From: Agrypnia vestita
Taxonomy: Eukaryota; Arthropoda; Insecta; Trichoptera; Phryganeidae
Assembly (NCBI GenBank): GCA_016648135.1
Contig: JADDOH010010235.1
Span: 1-64,000, forward strand
Reading direction: 5' to 3'
Length of the DNA: 64,000 bases
In this document: one piece after another, positions 33,840-45,484 of the stretch
Position numbering within the stretch: the first letter of the stretch is position 1
Layout: each line of letters begins with the position of its first letter
Made by a program: the position numbers and the translations under genes
Notes under the pieces: generated by a model
Database searches by the model: none
Told to the model about the DNA's origin: nothing
What the model saw: the letters and a program-made list of their open reading frames with translations, nothing else

Positions 33840-34455
33840 TTTATAGATGTCTCATAGAGACGAAGCTATATTTTTATATGGGAAAGTAGATATGGAAGTT
33901 TTTTGGGTATTCATAGGGCTTACGGCCTATCATACGGCTGATTTAAGTGATCACTTTACGTAACACTTTACGTATCGTTCACACTTCCACCCATGATGCA
34001 CTACTACATCTATCAAATTTTTGGAAGGTTTAAGTCACACAACTTGTTTCGTTATGTGAGTTGTATTTTTACTACCGCCACCTGCAGACCAAAGCTTTTT
34101 CGTTCCCATAGTCCAATGTAGATGTCACTATTGATAATAAGGTATCTATATATATATATTTTTATTTTATCCGTATTCGATTATAGGAACGAAAAAGCTT
34201 TGGACTGCAAATACAACTCACATTTGAAAAAACGGAACAAGTTGTGTAAGTTAAACGTGTATACAATTTTCAAAAATTTGATTGATGTGGTAGTCTATCA
34301 CTAGTGGAAATGGTGAACGTTACATTGTACAAAGTGAACACTTAAGTCAGCCGTACGGTAGGTCTTAAACTCTATGATCACCCAAAAATATTTTCATACC
34401 AACTTTCCCATATAAAAATGTATTTCGCCTCTATGAGAAACTTATAATATACGAG
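33840..34455. mobile_element. Full foldback element, family B
   Basis: Long inverted repeat: ATAGATGTCTCATAGAGACG and the inverted GCCTCTATGAGAAACTTAT at the outer ends; CATAGGGCTTACGGCCTATC pairs with the TAGGTCTTAA-region; an inner arm CAAAGCTTTTTCGTTCC pairs exactly with GGAACGAAAAAGCTTTG. About 616 bp, no ORF. Same family as 3118, 20335, 47310 and 58546. Confidence 0.75.
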
Positions 34456-34559
34456 TATCTTGATTAATGAATAATCCTGTATTATATTCTTGAAAAATTT
34501 GAATATACTCAATATATTCGTTTTGCAGTAAATAAGAAATTATGGGTAAGTTTTTTAAG

Positions 34560-34870
34560 TCAATCGATCACACTCTAAAGTTCGCGAAATAGTGTTCCCT
34601 ATTTAAGGGGCGGCATAACCGCTACATGGAACAATTTCGTTGTGACATTTCGGCGATTCCATAAAAAACAGCGGAGACAAGTGCGAAGCGACCAGAAACA
34701 ATAAATTAAGAGAGTACCAACCGAGCGTTCAATAGTGAATAAATGCGACCCCAGACGTATGAATATTCTTACAGTGTTTCACAGACGAGTAATCAGTGCG
34801 TTATTAATAAGAATTAAAGGAAAATTTCCTATTTAAATTCTTTTTCAGTGACAGTGGTAATTAAATTAAC
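34560..34870 (+). mobile_element. LTR-like repeat (copy F), diverged
   Basis: CCCTATTTAAGGGGCGGCA gives a TATA-like promoter; TTGTGACATTTCGGCGATTC matches the copy at 12062-12440; CAGACGAGTAATCAG and TTAAGGAAAATT follow, and a TGACA lies near 34852. Edges not defined. Confidence 0.4.
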
Positions 34871-34874
34871 ATTT

Positions 34875-36455
34875 ATTAAATTTCAAGTGTTCATTTGCCA
34901 TCCCAATATATTATAATTTTCAATTTTGAGAAGTTTTCAGTTATTTACGGTTTGTTTTTTATTGCCAATTTTAAAATAACATTATTTTTATATCCAATAT
35001 TCATTCTGCGAGAAATTTGATGATTAATTAAAATTTAATCAAGAGATAATTATACAAAAATAACTTCTATTTTAACCACGGAGGCTTTATTTGCTGTTGC
35101 CTAACGGGTTTCACAGCCTTCGATGAATACATTTAATTCTATATTCCTTCAATAAAGTAGCTTCAGTTTATATATTTTATTTCTTAAAACACACCTTATT
35201 TTAATTCCAAATATGTATTTAAAACAGCATCGGCAAAACAAGCGATTTAAATATTAAAATTAATTTATTAATATTTTGGTGATGAAAATGATGGTGCCAA
35301 AATCAATGATCAACATTGACAGAAAATGACAATTTTCTTTGTATTTAAACACGTAAATGTTTTTGTGGCCAATTTATTTTTATCCTTATTTTCAAAAAAC
35401 GCTCTCACATGTAATATCGCGTATTCCATAACTCCAGAGGGTTGTTATGCAAAACGCGAACTGCGTCATCAAAAAAAATCTAAAGTCTTACGTTTCCATG
35501 AAGCTGTAATTTTATTTGTTAGTTTCTTGGTACGATCGCGTCTCTGCAGGTAAAGCTTTTAGAACAAAATTATTTTACATTATATTCAAGAACGTATTCG
35601 ACCACCAACCTATTTCAAATTAGTATAACTAAGACAATTTTTAAGTTTTTGAATGAGTGACGACTAAAATTATTTTTAGAAATTTTAGCTATGAGATGTG
35701 ATATGAAATATGTCATAAAAATATCCATCCTTTTATGGGTTTTAAAGTTAAATTGATGAAATTGATCTTAATGCCAGCATAAAATTGATATCATGAAAGA
35801 TTACTTAGGCAAGACGTTATAAAAAATATTGCAAAAGATTCTGTTTCCTTGTATCACTTTAAATGATGGATTTTTTAAGCGCTTTTGATTTTTTGTCGTG
35901 TTTTTTTTGGCTTCTATATGAGCGTTTGTATGAAGATTTAATCTCCTTATATTGCCTGATTTCAGGCTGTATAAGAAGATTACGTAGTCAACCAATTGAA
36001 GTTACCGATGAATTATTGATTCTCCGAACACATTGTTTTATGTGGGTTTATTCTACATTTTAGTCAAAGAAGAATCCAAAATATTATTCAGATTTTTTTA
36101 TTTCATAAAATTCTGCCAGATATATACTCAATTTAGATGATTTTTTTCCAAATATATGTTGAAATAAAAGACATGCTCCTTGTTCAATTTCTTTTTTAGT
36201 TTATTTAAGTATACATAGTGAGTACATAATTATATAATTACATTTCATTTGATAATTTTTTCAGTGATTTAAATAATTTTTTTTAGTGTAATGTAATAGA
36301 TTTTCACTGTTTTTAAGTAGGCCGAGGTGTATGATAAATGATAATTGATAATAATGAAGGAATGCGCCTTTACCATCCATCTCCTTCAGTGTTCTGAAAA
36401 ATGTCATAATGTGCCTATGTAAGTGTAATGTAAGGACGGCAAGAAAAAAAGTGAG
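34875..36455. other. No gene seen
   Basis: AT-rich; open frames at 35326-35553, 35801-36063 and 36261-36563 overlap in both strands and show no protein-like motif. Confidence 0.45.
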
Positions 36456-36655
36456 GCTAACGCCGGCCGCACACTGGATGCGTTTTCGTACGAAATTGAG
36501 TAGTACATATACGTACGAATATGCAAGTACATTCCTGACCTTCGAAGTAGTATTGAACATCACACTGTAAACGATTTAGTAGTGCGTATACGTACGTATA
36601 GATGCGACGTCCGACACGATCCGGATTTGTTCGGAAATTTTTGCAATTTCGTACG

Positions 36656-36787
36656 ATGGATCTGAAAAATTTGTCAATTTGATACATGACCACAAATGTT
36701 TTTGGGACCAAAGTAATTCAACGTATTACCTGCGTGACCATAAGCGCAGATCATGGTGGAAAATCTCTGAAGAAATGAAAATACCTG
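36656..36787 (+). pseudogene. MADF-domain exon of the Harbinger element
   Basis: The ATG at 36656 begins MDLKNL and is out of frame after a probable one-base deletion; in the restored reading the block is EKFVNLIHDHKCFWDQSN then YYLRDHKRRSWWKISEEM. The L-I-x-x-x-H-x-x-F/L-W-D start, central Y, and R-R-x-x-W-W-x-I-x-E-E-M end are diagnostic of MADF (Myb/SANT-like DNA-binding) domains. It ends at CCTG followed by GTAAGT, a perfect splice donor. In intact Harbinger elements this protein binds the element ends and helps import the transposase. Here only the first exon survives and the frame is broken once. Confidence 0.75.
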
Positions 36788-37020
36788 GTAAGTTAAATAA
36801 TTTGGTTTAATGAAGGTGAGGTATAATTATGTACTTCGAACACATTACTGAATTTGGTCAAATCAGTACACACAGCATTTAAAATATATTGAAATGTTTC
36901 TTTGTTCATACGTAATCATGAAATTTGTCATTATTTAAGTCTGCCTTAATATGATGGAATTCATTCCCTTCTAGTATATATTTATTTCATCCATTCTGTT
37001 CTACGATGACGGCGACGCCA

Positions 37021-37155
37021 TAGCAGCCTACGAGTAAGAAGAGTTTTCCAGAAGATGCAGATTATTTGTTTGGCACAAACGTCATTGAAGAAATGAAAGA
37101 AGTAACTGATCGTGACCACCGCAAGACGCAATCAATGTGCGCGCTCAGTACGTAC
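37021..37155 (+). pseudogene. BESS-like C-terminal remnant of the same MADF gene
   Basis: A frame reads SFPEDADYLFGTNVIEEMKE then VTDRDHRKTQSMCALS. D-x-D-x-x-F-x-x-x-x-x-x-x-x-K-x-x followed by a basic K/R cluster resembles the BESS motif that ends many MADF proteins. A stop lies upstream in frame and the link to the first exon is lost, consistent with an internal deletion. It runs into the right inverted repeat. Confidence 0.5.
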
Positions 37156-37514
37156 GAAAATAATCGTGCGTATACGTGCGATAATAATTCGTATCCAAAG
37201 TGCGACCGGCCTAACAGGTAATCAGTAATAAGATACTCAGAGTTTTAACTAGATTTACTGACGCGAGCTTGCGGATTTCGATTACAATGTAAATTAGCGT
37301 GGTATGGTAGTTGAGAATAGAATGGCGAAGAAGGAACAAGTTACCAGTTGCGCTCTTGTCGGCTGGTTAGCTCACAAGGCTGATTGGTTGATAGAATACG
37401 TTACCATAATTAACTAGACTTTTGTGTATTTTCGTTTGTTAATGTTATATTACTAAACCCAACAATTTTTAATATCACCTCCAGGTGCAGAAACTTTAAC
37501 TTTCGGAAAAGGTG

Positions 37515-37640
37515 AGACGATGGTATCATCCTCATCGCGGATAGTAGGGGGAAAAGAAAAGCCCAAAGAAAAGATTATTGAAAGAAATTAGAAGAGGGTT
37601 ACATCCAGCAGTAGACACACGGCTGAGGAAAAAATGAAAA
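37515..37640 (+). pseudogene. Short RTE-like C-terminal scrap
   Basis: The end reads EEGYIQQ, stop, THG, matching the (E)E-x-Y-I-Q-Q-W-T-x-x-G terminus of the RTE-like copy at 891-1301; a DDI-I-R-like block precedes it. Heavily decayed. Confidence 0.5.
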
Positions 37641-37819
37641 ATAAGATTTAACAATTATACTTTTCTTTCTCACAAAGCATTTTGCTAAAAATTATTATTC
37701 GATATTTTTTTACGCTTTGTTACAATTGTATCAGAAAAACTAGCCAATCTTATAATTCCTTCGCTCCCAGTACTGTACAGTGTCCTTCAACTCACTTAGT
37801 TTATTATTCAATATGCTAA

Positions 37820-38305
37820 TTGAATATCCGCCCTTCCGTAGTAATATTTTTTCATAAAGTATGGGATGTATATTGTACGATCTTATTGGTCCATAAAAAA
37901 ACAATGAAATCCTTGGCAAACAAGCTAGTTAAAGCGGGACTAACGAACGAGAGAAGCGTAATAGATGTCTTGACAATTTACCATTCTCTTTGTTTCAGTC
38001 TTGAAATAAATCTAAAGGTCCTTGATAAGCCGAGAAAATCCTTTTCATTACCATTGTTCTTAACTAGGAGGCCGTATCGACCTTCCAGGGCGCGGGTTGT
38101 GAACCAGGATAAGTGCGCTCCAAATTTCATTATTCGCCTTCACATTTATCCCAAATTTGAGCTTAGTTTGCACCGTGATTTCAGATTTATTCCATTTTTA
38201 TTATACATAATAAAGGCTTCTAAGGTATTGGAAAATAAACTGAGAATTTTTTTAGCAAGAGATGTACGTTTATATAAATTAAAATCCAGATCGATTTATC
38301 GTTAG
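37820..38305 (+). other. 161-codon open stretch, coding status unsupported
   Basis: The frame opens at TTG rather than ATG; the first in-frame methionines lie some 30 codons in. It includes VKAGLTNERSVIDVLTIYH and RRPYRPSRARVVNQDKCAPN, with no recognised domain. Length is notable for this composition, and part of it (38040-38150) is less AT-rich than its surroundings, but there is no promoter, splice or homology support. Confidence 0.15.
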
Positions 38306-38485
38306 TATTTATTTCTGATTAAAATCTAGATTAGATTTAGGCATTCTTACTTTAGTCTCTTTAATTTAATTATATGCATTCATAATGTATCAAAATTTTC
38401 TTACAACATGTATATCGTCTTTAGAAAGTTAAAAACGATATTTCAAAAGAGTAAAAAAACTTTGTGCTTTTAATATTATATTCAA

Positions 38486-38530
38486 CTAGCTATCACCCGT
38501 CAAAAATGACGTACTTTTATTATATATATT
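38486..38530 (-). mobile_element. Helitron 3' terminus
   Basis: The minus strand ends CATTTTTGACGGGTGATAGC-TAG followed by T, with the TGAC-type hairpin. No 5' end of the family was found upstream, so the copy is truncated. Confidence 0.6.
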
Positions 38531-39045
38531 TCAGCCGCCAGTTAAGACTGTGAGAACAGGGCTATCTAGTAGATCACCATCGTACAGTCTTATTAACGTT
38601 TTTTTTCAATTTAATTTATTTATTTCGTGTGTTTTGATACATATAAATGAAGGTAGTTGCTTCACTAGACAAGGTTTGTTCTGATGCAACTACCTGTACA
38701 GTTTTTTTGTAAGTTAATACATTAGAAATACTACATATTAGAAATATATTTTAATAACCTAGAAATTAACTAAATATTAGAAATAAAATATATTCGAAAC
38801 TCCACACAGACTCATGAATCATAGTGTTATCGTTAGTGATGAACATTATATAAAAGAGAACTTTATTTTTTTGCTTCTTATAACTCATTATTATTTGAGC
38901 CATCTGGTCGCATTAGTGATGGACATTGTTACATGGAGAATTATATATTTTGATTAATAATTAATACTAATGATTAACGACATAGTAATAAATGCAATAT
39001 TTAACTGTAAATGGTTACGGATATTTTGCACGAAACGTACGTTTT
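38531..39045. other. No gene seen
   Basis: AT-rich spacer. Confidence 0.4.
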
Positions 39046-39049
39046 TCCG

Positions 39050-39440
39050 AGAAACTTTTCTCGACGTTTCATTGAATTCGTATTCAACGTCATCAGGAGG
39101 ACGACCTGTACCCGAGAAGGTATAGGGTGGACTGATTGATGTTTCCGGGGGCGTATATTATATGTACTTTTTGTGGAGTGTTCACTTCTTCTACGATAGA
39201 GTTACGTCGACAGACTTTTCTGTGACGTCTCTCAAAGGTTGATAGTTTGTAACTGTCATCTCTATTGAAATTGGGATGTTTGTATATTTCAATGGACTCC
39301 CTCGCTTATCTAGGTATAAGGTGCGGTTCTGTTGATAAGATTTTTGTCTTGTCAAATCTGATGAAGTGAAAGATATTCCTTTTGGATGCATGTTCGAAGA
39401 TTGCCGATATGACAGTATATGCGTAACCATTGACAAAATA
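39050..39440 (-). pseudogene. Penelope-like element 3' remnant
   Basis: The minus strand reads FHFIRFDKTKILSTEPHLIP, a stop, then ARESIEIYKHPNFNRDDSYK and LSTFERRH. A R-E-(S/A)-I-E-I-x-K-H-x-N-x-N-R-D-D/S block is diagnostic of the C-terminal end of the GIY-YIG endonuclease of Penelope-like elements. The following ATGACGTTGAATACGAATTC patch is the usual post-coding region. One stop and no RT core. A second, more decayed fragment lies at 57150-57265. Confidence 0.75.
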
Positions 39441-40179
39441 TCTGTAACCATTTAGAGTTAAATATGTCTAACGACCGTACTAACAACCTTAACTCTCTAA
39501 TAGAATACTTGCTTATTTGTTATAAACAGTGTAAATATATTTTATGGGACAAAGGCCCGAATTCAGAGTCTTTTAGACTTTTAGACAGAGAATACTTATA
39601 TAATTTAAAGGTTAAGGTAAATCTTTTTTTTTCTAAGTCTAAAATAACAGAGAATATTTTGATGATTTAAAGGTTAAGCTAAGTCTTATAGTGTTATTTT
39701 GTACTGAAAATAACGCTTTTAAGGTGTACCTTAACCTTTAAATTAATAAATATTGAATTTGGGCTTTATTATTTTTTTCATTTTGAATATCATTTACAAT
39801 ATTACAAAATTTCTTAAATTTTAAATTAAAAAAAAACACTTGTGAAATAGGTACATAAAATAATGAGATGAGTATTATCAAAATAATATTAAAAAATATT
39901 GATTATATTATTTGTATATATCTACTTCTTTTATTTGATTAATTACAACAACATTAGAAAAACCTTTCCATCGTCAGGGTGTTATATAAATATATTTTTA
40001 AAAAATGCTTGCTGAATCAATTGAAAAAAAAAAATATATTTTTAACTTTGCAGAATATTTGTATACAAATAGAATGGAAAGATATCATTTTAAAATATAT
40101 TTCTCACTAATAAATAACAATAGAATGCTGTAATAATATGCACCATCACCATTATAAACACTTCTATCTTTATTATAAA
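39441..40179. other. No gene seen
   Basis: AT-rich. A 28-base block with AAGGTTAAG(C/G)T recurs near 39605 and 39671, a minor local duplication. Confidence 0.4.
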
Positions 40180-40401
40180 CTAACTGTAAGCCCCTCAAAA
40201 ATGACGGAACATTTATATGTCAGTCCCTAAAGAATAAGCGTGTGGATATTTATTTATTTAAAAAAAAAGAAAATTAAAAAACAGAAAAAAAAAGAAAGAA
40301 ATAATAAAACGATATAAAAAATAAAATGAAAGATTTTTATAAAATGAGTTACGGACGTTACACGAAGTTACGGACAGACAACGAAATTATTATTATTCGG
40401 A
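40180..40401 (-). mobile_element. Short non-autonomous Helitron
   Basis: Minus strand starts TCCGAATAATAATAATTTCG at 40401 and ends GGGGCTTACAGTTAG at 40180, with a CCGTCATTTTTGAGGGG pre-terminal hairpin. 222 bp. GTAACTTCGTGTAACGTCCG block identical in kind to the copy at 229-493. Confidence 0.75.
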
Positions 40402-41870
40402 TTAACTTATTATGGTAACAATAATTATTTATTTTACATGCCTTCAGTTTCAACTTAATATTCAACCTGAAAAAATATAATATTAGTAGTGTAGTTATAT
40501 TTTCAATTTCTGCCAACGTATAATAATTTATAGGCTCAAAAACAGAAACATTTTTTTTAATAAAAAAGCTATAACTTTATTAATCTTAAAAGTATTCTGA
40601 AAACTCTGGCAGAAACATTACATATAAGACCTGAATGGATCTTAAAACTAGAGAACTCATTTAATATCGCATGTTATTGTCATTGAAAGACCCACGATAC
40701 GAAAATGCCAGTACATTACATTCTGTATCTTTCTATTCTCTTTGCCAACTCTTTTAAAACTTACGACATAATGAAATTTGGTATATAAATAACATAAAAA
40801 TTTCAGAACACGCAAAACCATGTTGTATGCAAAATTTTTCTTCGGAATTCTTTTTCTCTAAATTAAATCTCGCGAGCGGCCATTTGTAAAAAATGCATTT
40901 TTAGACCGAATTTAATTTAAACTTAATCGCAAGACGTGATTTCGTGCCTTTATAGTGATTTATAAAATAATTACTGGACATTTACGAAAAATGTTTTATT
41001 TTGTCTAACGGTTACGATTGTTTTAAATATTAAAGATCAAACAATAAGGTGATTAGTTTTGGTTTAATTAGTTTAGTTTGCTTTTGATGTGATTTTATTT
41101 AAAAATGAAAGGTTAAAAATTGTGCATTTTTTTCTTCACGTAGTCAATATCATTATTATATAATATTATTTATATAATATTATTGCACATATTTTATACC
41201 TAAAATAGTATAGTATTAAACATGTGCAATATTCAAAATATTTTAATGCAGAAAATTTGCATTGAATTTTTTTTTAAATCGAATTGGATTTTTAAAAAAT
41301 CCAGTATAAAGCGTAGGTTTTTAACCCCAGAAGGCTTTTGATATTTTTCTACGCGGTGGCTTTTTGTTATTCGATTAGCCTAACAAGTACATCGTTTTTC
41401 CAAAATGGCGGTACCTACCAGCGTGACATAACCGTCTCTTCCAACGTCCTGCCAGTGACAGTATTTTCCACCTGGGAAGAGAAGTGAACCATTCACCACT
41501 ACTAGATCACTGAGCGAAAGTTTTAACAACTAAATCAACCAGTTGTTCCATTCCATTAGTAAAATAACACCGAGAAAACATAAGCAACTGAGTATTCGCA
41601 TTCGAAATCTTGGTTTTATATCATGAACATTCTTAACAACATAATGTTAGTGCAGTAAAATTATACTTAAATAAAGGTTTAATAATACAAATTACAAAAA
41701 ATTATAGTAATTTAATATTTGAATCTGCAAACAGACGCCTTTGAAATAAACTGGATTAATATGTGATGATCCAAAGGCTAAATGAAAAAAATCTTCAATT
41801 AACAAAAAAACTCGAAAATCGCAATATTATGGTCATATTACGAGACACCATGAAATTACCGTGCAGTTTC
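40402..41870. other. No gene seen
   Basis: AT-rich. An AT palindrome lies at 41152-41182. 41400-41560 is more GC-rich and faintly tRNA-like on the minus strand, but lacks usable A and B boxes. Confidence 0.4.
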
Positions 41871-41877
41871 TTTTTCT

Positions 41878-42245
41878 TCTTCTTAAGCTTTCATCTCTCA
41901 AGTGCTGAATGTAGATCTCCTCCATACCCTTCCATCCTTTCCTGTTTGCTTATTGTAGCCATTTCTTATCCTTCACAGCGTCCATATCGTTGGACTATCT
42001 CTTTTGACATCTTCCAACGCCTCTTTTATTCTCCCAAGGTCTCCACTTCAGAGCTTTGGTATTTCATCTTGTGGCTTCCTGTTAATTGCCATTTTAACTT
42101 ACTCCACTTACATCCACTACTCTAGTTCTATGCCTGATCGTTATATGAATTTGAGTATTAATACATTCTTCTTTCTAAGAGTCATCGCCTCCACTCTATA
42201 CGTCATCACTGGCAATACGCCTGATTCGAAGGCTTTTCTTTAAAG
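41878..42245 (-). pseudogene. Inverted RTE-like 3' end
   Basis: The minus strand reads SGVLPVMTYRVEAMTL, then TKALKWRPWENKRGVGRCQK, NDMDAVKDKKWLQ and GMEEIYIQHLRDE, then a GAAGAAG tail. Clearly the same family as 891-1301 (LKWRPWENKRG in both). At least four stops or shifts. Confidence 0.8.
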
Positions 42246-42920
42246 CTTATTGAGATATTTGAGTTTGCCAAAAGCAGCATATTCCTATCGTCTTGGCAAT
42301 TCTATTGTTTGTTTTTTTGTCCATTTTTATCATATAAAAATGAACCATGAATCTGAATCAAAATTGCGAACGCCAGAGGTTATGTAAGATGACGAAGACA
42401 GTCGTAACTATTTCAGCTTAACATAAGATAATCGACAAAGAAGTAGAATCGAATAATGAAATTGATTTAATATTAATAAAAAAGTGTTAATAATAAACTT
42501 AATAAACGGCGCACGATCTGAAAAGGTTCACCGTCCCTGTCCAGGAAAGCTCGCTATTAAGTGTGCTCTTATTGAGTGGAATTTCGCCTTTATTACAGTG
42601 TGATATCTTCCAGTGAACCCAGATCCTATTCATAATAATGTACCCGCTTCATTACACGGTTCTAACAATATCAATTAAATTGAATTGTATTATTGGGATC
42701 AAGGTTTATATTAAATTGTATAATATAATGATTTATTAAACCCAAAATTTACCGACAGCGTCGCTTAGTCTATATAACCAAAATATTTTTGTGTAAAATA
42801 GAAGCACTTGGATTATTATGAATTATAATATTTGACATGTAAAGGATATGTATCCTTTGGGACGATTTATATTATTAATTGTGAAGGTTATTTTGAATCT
42901 GAAAAATATTATCAAAGAAT
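42246..42920. other. No gene seen
   Basis: AT-rich spacer. Confidence 0.4.
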
Positions 42921-42926
42921 TTCAAC

Positions 42927-43467
42927 TGTCCAAATCCCTTGTAATATGTCACAACACTATGAAAAGATAGATAATGTCCTGTAGCAATCTAGAGTTATCT
43001 AAAACATTCGGGAGATGCCAGAAACAACTTAGAAGCGACAGGAACCTTCTCCTAAACACTAGTAAGGAATTGAATAATCCAGGAGATTCGAAAGATCAGC
43101 ATTTCGCGTATATAAGGCACGGGCGCAGGAGACTTTTGAGTTGTTTTGACATTTCTACAGGTGTGAAGTTCGCACAGGACGACGACAGGCAGTGTGTCTA
43201 GTCGTAAAATTTTGGAGCGACAGATATTGAACGAAAAAATCAACCGAGTTCTTGCCTAAGTTGCGAAATTAATTATGAGCGGCTATTACATGCGAGAAAT
43301 GGATCAGTGTTCTAGCGAATGATAAATAAAGTGTTTCCAGCCTTAATAAAGTGTTCATAGATGAGTGATAGCTTACGACATTGTGTAATATGAAGAAAAG
43401 CATTAAGTTTAATTCGTGCTAATTGACTTTGTCCATTTAATAATTCATTGATCACTAATTAATACAT
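42927..43467 (+). mobile_element. LTR-like repeat (copy B)
   Basis: TGTCCAAATCCC start and GTCACAACACTATGAAAAG match copy A; ACATTCGGGAGATGCCAG, TATATAAGGCACGGG (TATA box), GAAGTTCGCACAGGACGACG, AATAAAGTGTTCATAGATGA and GCATTAAGTTTAATTCGTGC follow in the same order. The TGACA end is lost at about 43467, so it is 3'-truncated. Confidence 0.65.
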
Positions 43468-43504
43468 CGTTATGAGAATATATTAATTTTTACGAAATTC
43501 TAAT

Positions 43505-43630
43505 ATATAATTAACAAATACCCAAGCTTTAGTAAATCACACAGATTAATAGTAACCTCACCGGGAATCGAACCCGGAACCCTAGGTGCGAGAAGCCAGT
43601 TTCATGCCCACTGGGCTACGAGGGAAGCCT
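43505..43630 (-). mobile_element. SINE family 1 with both promoter boxes
   Basis: The minus strand carries box A TAGCCCAGTGGG and a perfect box B GGTTCGATTCCCGG 45 bases later, then the family body GTGATTTACTAAAGCTTGGG. This is a tRNA-derived pol III promoter head. It is not a tRNA gene because the acceptor and anticodon stems do not pair. Related copies: 29475 and 47086. Confidence 0.75.
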
Positions 43631-43965
43631 TGTGTGATTAAAAATTTAACAAAGCTATGTACGATTTATATTGTTTCAATAAAAAATATATAATATGATA
43701 TAACAGATTCGTTGTAAGGCTGACCGTGGAATCCCATGAGTAAAAACTCGACCTGTAGTTGTTGGGTATTCAATGCTTGAACAAAATAAAATTGGGATTG
43801 CGGAAGATATCAGAAAATGTATTATTATTTTAGCATTTTGAATATCCTAAACACATTCTTAATGCCATAGATAAGGTAAAATTCAACCACGAGTACCTTA
43901 GCTGGGACATTCAATATTATTTTAGAGAATACATAATAGGGAGTACATAATAAAGATATTTGAGT
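43631..43965. other. No gene seen
   Basis: AT-rich spacer between two SINE copies. Confidence 0.4.
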
Positions 43966-44165
43966 AGCTTGTTGGTGATGTGGTCATGAGGCTCGCCTAG
44001 TGATCTGGTGGTGGTGGTTTGAGCCCCATTTCTGGTCACACGAAAGTCAGTTATTTTCAGAGCACAAGCGTTTAGCTTATTTTGAAAACAGTAAGAATAT
44101 TGATGCGACACGCATTCCGTGTTCGGATCTCTATTTAAAAAAAAAATATATATATATATATATAT
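43966..44165 (+). mobile_element. SINE family 2 with A/T-rich tail
   Basis: Head AGCTTGTTGGTGATGTGGTC, box B-like GGTTTGAGCCCC at 44016-44027, body AGCACAAGCGTTTAGCTT, GAAAACAGTAAGAATATTGA and CATTCCGTGTTCGGATCTC, then poly(A) running into (AT)n. The most complete copy of this family. Confidence 0.75.
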
Positions 44166-44169
44166 GGAA

Positions 44170-45445
44170 CTTAACGCTATATAAGTTGTTTAAAATGAAC
44201 TAGATGACAAATATTCAGAAAAAATAGTTGATCACCATGTAAATATGAACCCAAAACATATCTTTACCGGGAAAAAAACGATATAAATTTCGGAAAAACA
44301 GAATTAACTTCCATGAAAACGAATATTTTAAGACTTATGTTTTTTGAAGTCTTGTGTAAAGGATAAATTTATAATTAAATTTTCAAATAGCTATCAACTT
44401 TATACAATGCTTTGAATTCCAAAAAAAATAACTTCAAATTAACAAATATTTTTTTAATGATAATTTATCTTTTTAAAACGAAGTTTTTAGGCGTTTTTTC
44501 AAGTATGTTTATATTTATATTTATATTAAGCAGTATATTTATCCATTTAAAGTGAGCTTTTTTAGACATTTTAATGTTACATTTTTAGAAATTTAGAATA
44601 CCAAGCTTTGCTTGGTCTCTACTTCGACAAAGCCACATCTTTGGTGGTCTCGTTCCTGTATTATTTGGCTTCGCTGTCATGATTGAGGTTTCCCTTCCAA
44701 TTTCACTTTCTGAATAAAGGCTCCTACCCTTATTCAAATTCATCCTCAATACAAATAAATTTCATGCCACGCTTCTGCGCTATCAACATCCTGACTCGAG
44801 AGTATTAAATCAAATTAACGAAGCTGAAAGAAGAGAAATTTATTTTTAATAAATATAGGATGCCTTTTATAAATGGAATTTTGAGGTCGAAACCCTATTT
44901 ACTATTTCGGAAAAAGAAGGCTACAGGAATTTTTTTTTTGAAGTGTAGCAATTTAAATAAATTACGTCATTAAATAGGCTGTTCTAATTGTACGCTATTC
45001 TCATGCACCTTTAGGCTGTACCTCTCTACATCCTAGGTTCTTTGTATCAAACCTGATTCTAAAATATTGCTTGAATGAAATATTGATTTATCATATTAAA
45101 TAAATGTTTATCCAATAAATGAAAAGGTATTCAAATAAATGTAGTTACTTTTATTAAAAATAAAATGCATACGTATAAATCTTAATTACACAGAAGGTTT
45201 GCTTATTTAATTAATTCACATTTACTAAATACATTATTTTTCAATCGAGATATATAAATTAATTTTATAGAGATATCTGTGATTTACAAATGCATAGACG
45301 TAACCTAATTATTTGAAGCATTTGACTTCATCGATATGTGTGGTGTAGTAGTGTGAGTGAGCACATGTGCAGGAAAATGTGCAAGTGCTTCACACAAGCA
45401 TACACGCAGACACACCGACGGGACTTATGCCTGATGGTCTGACAC
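44170..45445. other. No gene seen
   Basis: AT-rich. ACCAAGCTTTGCTTGGT at 44605 is a small perfect hairpin. Confidence 0.4.
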
Positions 45446-45448
45446 CAA

Positions 45449-45480
45449 TTTTGATAGGTCAATATATTGACCTATCAAAA
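45449..45480. repeat. Perfect 32-bp palindrome
   Basis: TTTTGATAGGTCAATA is followed without a spacer by its exact complement. Perfect palindromes of this length are rare by chance. Confidence 0.9.
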
Positions 45481-45484
45481 CTCT

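Larger units (their letters stand above)
36461..37211 (+). mobile_element. Short PIF/Harbinger-type element carrying a MADF gene remnant
   Basis: TAA duplications flank the element (36458-36460 and 37212-37214). Terminal inverted repeats are CGCCGGCCGCACACTGGATG and, inverted at the right, GGCCGGTCGCACTTTGGATA; beyond these both ends share TACGTACGAA-type subterminal motifs. A 3-bp TWA duplication with a MADF/BESS accessory gene is the signature of PIF/Harbinger elements. At 751 bp it has no DDE transposase, so it is internally deleted and non-autonomous. It sits in otherwise unremarkable DNA. Confidence 0.8.

Noticed and set aside
37820..38305. 161-codon open stretch as a gene
   Set aside because: It starts at TTG, lacks recognised domains, splice sites or promoter, and such a length can occur by chance; listed only at low confidence.
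41440..41560. A third SINE copy
   Set aside because: Faint resemblance to a tRNA head on the minus strand, without a convincing B box or shared body.
43556..43630. A tRNA gene on the minus strand
   Set aside because: Boxes A and B are present but the stems do not pair as a tRNA, and the sequence continues into a SINE body shared with other copies.
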